DNA of 6,289 nt from Spirochaetaceae bacterium (GTDB taxonomy: Bacteria; Spirochaetota; Spirochaetia; PWKH01). Location: assembly GCA_003557605.1 (NCBI GenBank), contig PWNW01000264.1, positions 1 to 6,289 of the forward strand, in the 5' to 3' direction. The position numbers and the translations under genes are program-made. How positions within the stretch are numbered: position 1 is the first letter of the stretch; the number at the start of each line of letters is the position of its first letter. The notes under the pieces are model-generated. The model saw only the letters and a list, made by a program, of their open reading frames with translations. It was not told the DNA's origin and made no database searches. Shown here piece by piece: positions 1 to 5,180 of this stretch.

Positions 1-705
1 CTTCAAGCTGTCCTTCTTGATAACGGCTATCTTACCCAGGTTCGAACCGCAGCAGCCGGCGCAATAGCAGCAAAATACCTGGCTCCAAGGTATGTTGAGA
101 ATGTAGGAGTCTTCGGATGCGGGGTGCAGGCACGGTTTCAGATGGAAGCCCTCCATATCGTGCGGCCGGTTAAGCGAATCTATATGTACAGCATTGACTC
201 TGAAGAAAGGCAGGAGGAATTCTGTTCGTATATGAAAAGAAAGCTGAAGGTTGAGGTGGTACGTCCCGGCAGCGGAGAAGAGACGGCAAAACGAAGCAGC
301 ATTGTTGTCACCACTACTCCGTCACGGCAAGGCTTCTTCAAGCCGGAATGGGTTCATCCAAAACTTCATATCACTGCCATGGGCAGTGATGCTGAAGATA
401 AGCAGGAACTTCTTCCGGAGGTATTTCGCAGCGCTGATATCATTGCCTGTGATCTCAAGCCTCAGTGCTTTCGCCTTGGAGAACTCCGCTCAGCCCTCAA
501 GGCAGGGGTGATTACCGAGGAGACTCCTGTCCAGGAGCTCGGGGCAATTATCCTGGGAAGACAGTCGGGACGTGTCGATGAGGATCAGGTTACCGTGTGT
601 GACCTTACCGGTGTGGGTGTTCAGGATACCATGATAGCGTTGACGGCATATGAAACTGCTCGGAAAAAAGATGGGGGCATACAGATTGCCAGGCAGGACA
701 AGTGA
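1..705 (+). CDS. eutC: EutC-like ornithine cyclodeaminase/mu-crystallin family protein (5' partial)
   Basis: The reading frame is open from base 1, so the gene starts before the window. The 234 visible residues are the C-terminal two-thirds of a protein usually about 330 long. The visible part begins with LLDNGYLTQVRTAAAGA (residues 5-21), which is family-typical. A Rossmann dinucleotide loop, GVFGCGVQA, follows at 36-44. Next come the strand motif VVTTT (102-106), ITAMGSDAEDKQEL (124-137), and CDLTGVGVQD near 200-209, which carries the family's conserved acidic residue. A GTG at 124 lies inside the nucleotide loop and cannot be the true start. Relatives deaminate and cyclise ornithine or reduce cyclic imines. 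The EutC branch is found in ectoine/5-hydroxyectoine catabolic clusters, where it is linked to the hydroxyectoine branch, though its exact reaction is poorly settled. I infer the EutC assignment mainly from the immediate overlap with an ectoine hydrolase gene, the usual eutC-eutD order, together with the sequence style. It could instead be a generic cyclodeaminase or an alanine-dehydrogenase-like member. Confidence 0.82.
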   Translation, partial: LQAVLLDNGYLTQVRTAAAGAIAAKYLAPRYVENVGVFGCGVQARFQMEALHIVRPVKRIYMYSIDSEERQEEFCSYMKRKLKVEVVRPGSGEETAKRSSIVVTTTPSRQGFFKPEWVHPKLHITAMGSDAEDKQELLPEVFRSADIIACDLKPQCFRLGELRSALKAGVITEETPVQELGAIILGRQSGRVDEDQVTVCDLTGVGVQDTMIALTAYETARKKDGGIQIARQDK

Positions 706-1874
706 TGAAGAAGCTGGTTTTTTCTGAGGAAGAGTATCGTCAGCGGGTCTGCAGGGTCCAGGAGAAAATGGATCATCGGGGCATTGAGGTGCTCCTTGTG
801 ACGGACCCGGCACATATGAACTACCTTACCGGGTTTGACGGATGGAGCTTCTATGTTCACCAGGGCCTCATCCTTACGGTGCATGACAGCATACCCCTCT
901 GGTTTGGGCGTCAGCAGGATGCAAACGCTGCGCGCCTGACTACCTGGCTGCCGGAGGACTGCATATTCGGATATAAGGACGAGTATGTGCAGTCGCGGTA
1001 CATCCATACCATGGAGTTTGCCGCTTCTCTGATCAGGGGAAGGGGAAAGACCCTCGCTGCAGATTTGGATGGATACTGGTTTTCAGCAAAGATGCTGATG
1101 ACCCTTCAGAAAGAACTTGACGGAATAACGATACTAGATGCAGAGAATCTGGTGGGATGGGTAAAGTCAGTAAAATCCACTGCGGAAGTGGAGTATATCA
1201 GACAGGCGGCGCGCATCACCGAATCTGCTATGTCACTAGCCGTCGACACCATCCAGGAAGGGGTATGGGAAAAGGAAGCTGCAGCCCTTGTTTCAGCTCA
1301 GCAGGTTCGGGGTACCGACTCCTACGGCGGAGATTCTCCTGCCATTTTTCCGATCATGCCGAGTGCGGAAAGAACCTCATCCGCCCATCTTACCTTTGAT
1401 CCGGACAGGAAATACCGGAGAGGTGACGTGGTGCTTCTTGAACTGGGATCTGCCAGGTATCATTACCATGCACCGCTTTCCAGAACGGTGTTCATCGGTG
1501 ATCCGCCCGATGAGCTGAAGCATATGAGTGAAGTGGTCATCACGGGGCTGGGAAAGACCCTGGAGGCGGTCCGTCCCGGTATGCGGGCAGAGGAGGTGGA
1601 GGCTTTCTGGCGTTCCTGCATTTCAGGTACCGGAGTTGAGAAGCCTTCCCGGGTGGGCTATTCATTCGGACTAAGTTTTGTCCCCGACTGGGGCGAACAC
1701 ACCATCAGTCTTCGGCCGGGTGACAAGACCATTCTCCAGCCGGGGATGACAATTCACTTTATGCCAGGTATCTGGCTTGATTCCTTCGGATTTGAATGCA
1801 GTGAACCGTTTCTAATTACAGAGGAAGGGTGCACCAAGCTTATTGATTTTCCACAGGAATTATTTGTAAAGTAG
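705..1874 (+). CDS. doeA: Ectoine hydrolase DoeA/EutD (M24 peptidase fold)
   Basis: This cytoplasmic hydrolase is predicted to open the pyrimidine ring of ectoine (and hydroxyectoine) to N-alpha-acetyl-L-2,4-diaminobutyrate, the first catabolic step. It has 389 residues, about the normal family length. An N-terminal creatinase-like domain spans roughly 1-155 and the pita-bread M24 domain roughly 160-385. The block LTGFDGWSFYVHQ (41-53) and the later YVQS (94-97) resemble DoeA signatures. The metal ligands of M24 aminopeptidases are largely lost: the first Asp is Glu (ELG, 246-248), the second is Pro (APLSRT, 256-261), the GHG histidine is Tyr (GYSFG, 318-322), and the IEPG glutamate is replaced (HFMPG, 351-355). 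This fits a metal-independent creatinase/ectoine-hydrolase type rather than a peptidase. ATG 705 is preferred over GTG 702 because AGGCAGGA (691-698) is well spaced from it. Its A is also the last base of the eutC stop, which suggests translational coupling. An uncharacterised M24 hydrolase is the main alternative. Confidence 0.87.
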   Translation: MKKLVFSEEEYRQRVCRVQEKMDHRGIEVLLVTDPAHMNYLTGFDGWSFYVHQGLILTVHDSIPLWFGRQQDANAARLTTWLPEDCIFGYKDEYVQSRYIHTMEFAASLIRGRGKTLAADLDGYWFSAKMLMTLQKELDGITILDAENLVGWVKSVKSTAEVEYIRQAARITESAMSLAVDTIQEGVWEKEAAALVSAQQVRGTDSYGGDSPAIFPIMPSAERTSSAHLTFDPDRKYRRGDVVLLELGSARYHYHAPLSRTVFIGDPPDELKHMSEVVITGLGKTLEAVRPGMRAEEVEAFWRSCISGTGVEKPSRVGYSFGLSFVPDWGEHTISLRPGDKTILQPGMTIHFMPGIWLDSFGFECSEPFLITEEGCTKLIDFPQELFVK

Positions 1875-1912
1875 AGGCAGTATTTCATTTCAGGACAGAA
1901 GGAGACATTCAG

Positions 1913-3247
1913 ATGGGCAGCCGTAAAGAGACATGGGTCAGCAAGTTCGGAGGTACTTCATTAGCAAACTACCGCCAGATACAAAAAGTGAAGGATATTG
2001 TATTATCAGATCCTAGACGGAAGATTATTGTGGTTTCTGCTCCCGGGAAGGAGCATGCAGAGGACGAAAAGATCACAGATCTTCTGTATTCCTGTCATCG
2101 TCTGTGTGCTTCAGGAAAAAGCTTTGATAAACCCTTTGAAACTGTACGTTCGAGATTCCTTGAAATAGCTGAACACCTTCAGGTTGGAAAAACGGTGAAG
2201 GATGAACTTCAGGAAATATATGAGAGAATTCCTGAGGAGACGGAACCAGATTATGCCGCCAGCAGGGGTGAATACTTAAACGGAAAAATGTTCGCTGAGT
2301 ATATCGGTGCAGAATTTGTTGATGCCCAGGATGTGATGTTTCTTACTGCTGACGGGCAGGTTGATGAAACCTCATATGGAAAAACCGCTGAAGCATTTTC
2401 TGATCCCCAGCGGTTGTACGTGCTTCCCGGTTTTTACGGAACGAATCCTGAGGGCCGCATTATGTGTTTTTCCCGCGGCGGTTCTGATATCAGCGGTGCT
2501 GTTGCAGCAAGGGCATTGAGGGCAGACCTGTATGAAAACTGGACGGATGTCTCCGGAATACTTATGGCCGATCCGAGAATTGTACCGGATGCAAAGGTTG
2601 TTAGAGAAATAACCTATCGTGAGATCAGAGAACTGGCGTCCATTGGTGCAAATGTATTCCATGAAGAGGCAATCGCTCCGGTGCGGAAGGTGGGTATTCC
2701 GATTCAGATAAAGAACACCAATGATCCTGATGCCCCAGGTACAAGCATCGTATCGTACCGCAATATTGATGACTGTCCGGTCGTGGGTGTTTCCGGGAAA
2801 AAACCCTACCGGCGAGTAATTATTGAAAAGTTTATGCTGAACCGGTATCCGGACTTTTATGCAATGACAGCAAAGCTGCTGAATGAAGTCGGTTTGAAGT
2901 CAGATGTGACAATTAGCGGATTTGATGCAGTAACACTCTATATCGATACAAAGCTGTTCGAAGATGTTGAGGAAATACAAGAACGTATCCTAGTGGAACT
3001 GGATGCTGATGCCTGTGCAGTTTCTGAGCCCTTGGCTCTAATTGGTATTGTAGGAGAGGGGACAGCGGTCGAGGCAGGTTTGCTGAACCAGATATTGTTT
3101 GTGCTGCAGAGCTTCGGCATCAGCCCGGTCTCTGTTACCTCAGGAATATCACCGTTGAGCATGCTGATTTCTGTGCCTGTTGACCAGTATGAGCACACGG
3201 TGTCAGTTCTGACGCATGAGGCTGCACTGCTGAGGTCAAACTTGTGA
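1913..3247 (+). CDS. Aspartate kinase (lysC type) with C-terminal ACT domains
   Basis: Phosphorylates L-aspartate with ATP to 4-aspartyl phosphate, the entry to lysine, threonine, methionine and (in producers) ectoine. At 444 residues it is a normal monofunctional length. The amino-acid kinase domain spans about 7-280. It has KFGGTSLA (11-18), VVSAPGKEH (40-48), DEKITDLLY (51-59), SRGEYLNGKM (117-126), the substrate/phosphate loop SRGGSDISG (187-195) and WTDVSGILMADPRIV (210-224). Two ACT repeats follow from about 290, with regulatory-type segments GIVGEGTAVEAGLL (378-391) and VTSGISPLSM (408-417). The ATG at 1913 is set by AAGGAGA at 1899-1905. The gene starts 38 bases after doeA and its stop overlaps the next gene. 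The style is that of clostridial/spirochaete kinases and not, as far as I can judge, of the Ask_Ect kinases of ectoine-synthesis operons. Family assignment is near certain. Whether it serves ectoine metabolism or general amino-acid synthesis is inference from position. Confidence 0.95.
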   Translation: MGSRKETWVSKFGGTSLANYRQIQKVKDIVLSDPRRKIIVVSAPGKEHAEDEKITDLLYSCHRLCASGKSFDKPFETVRSRFLEIAEHLQVGKTVKDELQEIYERIPEETEPDYAASRGEYLNGKMFAEYIGAEFVDAQDVMFLTADGQVDETSYGKTAEAFSDPQRLYVLPGFYGTNPEGRIMCFSRGGSDISGAVAARALRADLYENWTDVSGILMADPRIVPDAKVVREITYREIRELASIGANVFHEEAIAPVRKVGIPIQIKNTNDPDAPGTSIVSYRNIDDCPVVGVSGKKPYRRVIIEKFMLNRYPDFYAMTAKLLNEVGLKSDVTISGFDAVTLYIDTKLFEDVEEIQERILVELDADACAVSEPLALIGIVGEGTAVEAGLLNQILFVLQSFGISPVSVTSGISPLSMLISVPVDQYEHTVSVLTHEAALLRSNL

Positions 3248-4089
3248 CATGGGAAACCGTTGATCCTCCGAAGGATGAACATGAGGTACAGACCAGACAT
3301 GAGGCTAACCGCCGGGCATGGAATGAAGGTGCTGTTACGTATACCAAGGAACTCGGCTTGGTTCTTTCGGAACTGAAAAAAAAGGAAAGTTCGCTGCATC
3401 CGGTAGAACGAAGAAACCTTCGGCAGTTTGGAGAGCTGAGTACCTGGTGCAGACGGGCTGTACATCTGCAATGTGCAAGCGGAAGGGATACCCTTTCCCT
3501 GCTTATTGAAGGCGCAGCTGAAGTGATCGGTATTGATATCAGTGATGTGCATATAAGCAACGCGCGGTGGTTGACTGAGCAGCTCTCTGCGCGGGCCTCA
3601 TGGATACGGTGCGATGTGCTTGATGTTCCTGCATCATTGTCCGGAACAGCTGATCTGGTGTATACCGGAAGAGGAGCTTTGACGTGGATACAGGATATTA
3701 CTGGCTGGGCTGAAAACGCGGCCATGCTGCTGAAACCAGGAGGTGTGTTCAGTCTTCTGGATGATCATCCCTTTGGATGGCTTATATCCCAGGACTATTC
3801 AGATATGGTGTTTTCCGGTGCTGATTATTTTACCTTTGCAGAAAGGAATACCGGATGGCCCGATACCTATATTGGGACATTGAATATTGATCAGGAAGGA
3901 GAAAAATTTGAGCGCCTCTGGACCATCTCCGATGTGGTGCAGGCGCTTATTGATGCCGGGCTGTGCATCAGGAGCCTTGGTGAGCACAATGAGGAATATT
4001 GGGACGGGTTTTCTAATCTGAACCCGGATATTAAGAAAAAACTTCCCATGACCTTCAGTGTGATCGCAATTAAGCCCAAGAGCACCTGA
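3244..4089 (+). CDS. Class I SAM-dependent methyltransferase, substrate unknown
   Basis: Predicted cytoplasmic Rossmann-fold methyltransferase of 281 residues, of the Methyltransf_11/25 style that acts on small molecules. A helical N-terminal cap contains RHEANRRAWNEGA (18-30). Motif I is the variant VHLQCASGRDTLSL (73-86), with Cys-Ala-Ser-Gly in place of the usual GxGxG. Then come GIDIS (96-100; acidic residue expected to hold the SAM ribose), DVLDVP (124-129), YTGRGALTWI (140-149) and LKPGGVFSLLDDHPF (163-177). The C-terminal part, with EEYWDGFSNLNP (250-261), probably shapes the acceptor pocket. The GTG start overlaps the kinase stop by four bases (GTGA), and GAGG at 3232-3235 is suitably spaced. 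No in-frame ATG lies nearby upstream of motif I. The overlap indicates co-translation with the kinase, but nothing in the sequence identifies the methyl acceptor. The fold call is strong; any ectoine-related role is speculation. Confidence 0.85.
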   Translation: MTWETVDPPKDEHEVQTRHEANRRAWNEGAVTYTKELGLVLSELKKKESSLHPVERRNLRQFGELSTWCRRAVHLQCASGRDTLSLLIEGAAEVIGIDISDVHISNARWLTEQLSARASWIRCDVLDVPASLSGTADLVYTGRGALTWIQDITGWAENAAMLLKPGGVFSLLDDHPFGWLISQDYSDMVFSGADYFTFAERNTGWPDTYIGTLNIDQEGEKFERLWTISDVVQALIDAGLCIRSLGEHNEEYWDGFSNLNPDIKKKLPMTFSVIAIKPKST

Positions 4090-4117
4090 TGAACCAGTAA
4101 AAGAGACTTCACTAAAC

Positions 4118-4146
4118 TTGAAATCATAGACCTCAGCAGGTAGAAT
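4118..4146 (+). promoter_or_regulatory. Candidate sigma70 promoter for the dehydrogenase gene
   Basis: TTGAAA (4118-4123) and TAGAAT (4141-4146) are separated by exactly 17 bases, each one mismatch from consensus. They lie in the 114-base gap between the methyltransferase and the dehydrogenase, the longest non-coding stretch on the + strand. Transcription would begin near 4153, leaving a leader of about 50 bases. A short dyad, GGTT-N5-AACC (4164-4176), falls just downstream and could be an operator half or a weak hairpin. This is pattern matching only. If real, the last gene could be expressed independently of the upstream operon. Confidence 0.42.
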
Positions 4147-4192
4147 GAACTCTTCAGCTCCCTGGTTGTGTGAACCCGATGATGAACATGAC

Positions 4193-4198
4193 AGGAGG
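4193..4198 (+). promoter_or_regulatory. Strong Shine-Dalgarno that fixes the dehydrogenase start
   Basis: AGGAGG lies five bases before ATG 4204. A second ATG at 4200 is only one base from the Shine-Dalgarno and in another frame, so 4204 is the start. This is the strongest ribosome binding site in the window, which suggests the dehydrogenase is translated on its own and not by coupling to the methyltransferase. Confidence 0.75.
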
Positions 4199-4203
4199 TA
4201 TGT

Positions 4204-5142
4204 ATGACGATAGTATCTGTAGAGCCGCTTTCGGTTGACAAAGACGTACTGGATCATGCTGTGCAGCGGTTTGCTGATGCAGGACATCAATTCATTATCT
4301 ACCAAGATCGGCCGGGATCACAGAAAGAAACGGCAATGCGTATCCGTGATGCCGATGCTGCAGTGATTACCGACCTTCCTCTCCCGAGAGGGGTGATTGA
4401 GAAAACAAAAAAACTGAAGCTGGTTGTGGTGGCCTTTCCCAATGATGATCATGTAGATATGGAGGCATGCAGTGAACGTGGGGTTCAGGTCTCACATATT
4501 GAAGGTTATTCAGCATTTGCTGTTGCAGAGCTGGCTGTATCCATGATGATCAGCCTGCTGCGCTCAATGATTACCGCCAACAATGCCATGAGAACGGGAA
4601 ACCATGATCTTCCGTATCTTGGTGAGGAACTGCACAAAAAAACTGTTGGGATTATTGGGCTTGGAGATGTAGGCATTCAGGCAGCAAAAATGGTATCTGC
4701 CATGGACTGTCCAGTCATTGCCTATGACCCGCTGCCTGTTGCAGAGGCATACCAGACAGGAGTCACCTACGTTCCTTTAGAACAGCTGTTCCGTGAAGCT
4801 GATATCCTCTCCATCCATTGTCCTCTTACACCTCAGACGGAGGGGATGGTGACATATGATCTTCTTTCCATGATGAAGCCTACTTCCTTTATTATTAATG
4901 TTGGGAGGAGTCCTGTGATCGACCTTGACGGTTTAATCCGTGCTCTGCGGGAAAAGAAAATCGCCGGCGCCGGACTGGATACACAGGAAAAATCCAGGAT
5001 GGAAGCAGATCATACACTGCTCACCTTTGATAACGTGATTATAACTCCGCATATCGGTTTTCGTACAAAGCAGTCCTTTGAGAGAAGGCTGCTGGCAATA
5101 GAGAAAAGAATTCTTGAATGGATTGAGTCTCAGAGTGGTTAG
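4204..5142 (+). CDS. NAD-dependent D-2-hydroxyacid dehydrogenase family protein
   Basis: Interconverts a D-2-hydroxyacid and its 2-oxoacid using NAD(H); the substrate is not identifiable from sequence. The 312 residues match the usual length. The catalytic domain is formed by the two ends (about 1-105 and 285-312) around an NAD-binding domain (about 106-284). The NAD loop is GIIGLGDVG (149-157), followed by IAYDP (172-176), whose Asp175 favours NAD over NADP. The Arg/Glu/His triad is present: Arg235 in NVGRSP (232-237), Glu262 in GLDTQEKSR (257-265) and His283 in TPHIGFRT (281-288). The block after GLD, usually a VFEPEP-like acidic-proline stretch, is altered here but keeps the catalytic Glu. 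The gene has its own strong ribosome binding site and a likely promoter, and it ends at a hairpin, so it may be a separate unit. Candidates include phosphoglycerate-, hydroxypyruvate- or lactate-dehydrogenase-like roles. A role in processing a 2-oxo or 2-hydroxy product of ectoine breakdown is only inferred from position. Confidence 0.91.
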   Translation: MTIVSVEPLSVDKDVLDHAVQRFADAGHQFIIYQDRPGSQKETAMRIRDADAAVITDLPLPRGVIEKTKKLKLVVVAFPNDDHVDMEACSERGVQVSHIEGYSAFAVAELAVSMMISLLRSMITANNAMRTGNHDLPYLGEELHKKTVGIIGLGDVGIQAAKMVSAMDCPVIAYDPLPVAEAYQTGVTYVPLEQLFREADILSIHCPLTPQTEGMVTYDLLSMMKPTSFIINVGRSPVIDLDGLIRALREKKIAGAGLDTQEKSRMEADHTLLTFDNVIITPHIGFRTKQSFERRLLAIEKRILEWIESQSG

Positions 5143-5146
5143 TTTC

Positions 5147-5169
5147 ACCTCCCCCGGGATGGGGGAGGT
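5147..5169. terminator. Hairpin between convergent genes, possible bidirectional terminator
   Basis: ACCTCCCCC (5147-5155) and GGGGGAGGT (5161-5169) form a perfect 9-bp stem with seven G-C pairs and a five-base loop. It sits in the 38-base gap between the stop of the dehydrogenase and the stop of the convergent acyl-CoA synthetase, where a shared terminator is expected. Neither side has a clear T-run after the stem (AATGTGATG on the +, GAAACTAA on the -). It is therefore not a textbook intrinsic terminator; it may act as an mRNA 3' barrier or a Rho-assisted stop. Confidence 0.55.
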
Positions 5170-5180
5170 AATGTGATGTA

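Noticed and set aside
1843..1872. Possible promoter TTGATT-N18-TAAAGT before the kinase
   Set aside because: Both boxes match only four of six bases and lie inside the doeA coding end, so the signal is no better than chance.
1913..3247. Naming the kinase Ask_Ect (ectoine-synthesis aspartokinase)
   Set aside because: No ectA, ectB or ectC is in view, and the N-terminal style (KFGGTSLA, SAPGKEH) looks like the general clostridial/spirochaete lysC type.
2938..3725. Two long - strand ORFs (about 200 residues each)
   Set aside because: They lie opposite the kinase and methyltransferase, which have clear motifs. Their translations are low-complexity Ser/Cys-rich shadows.
4089..4167. Inverted AACCAG...CTGGTT arms in the methyltransferase-dehydrogenase gap
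   Set aside because: The arms are only six bases with about 60 bases between them and no T-run, so a terminator or structured riboswitch is not supported.
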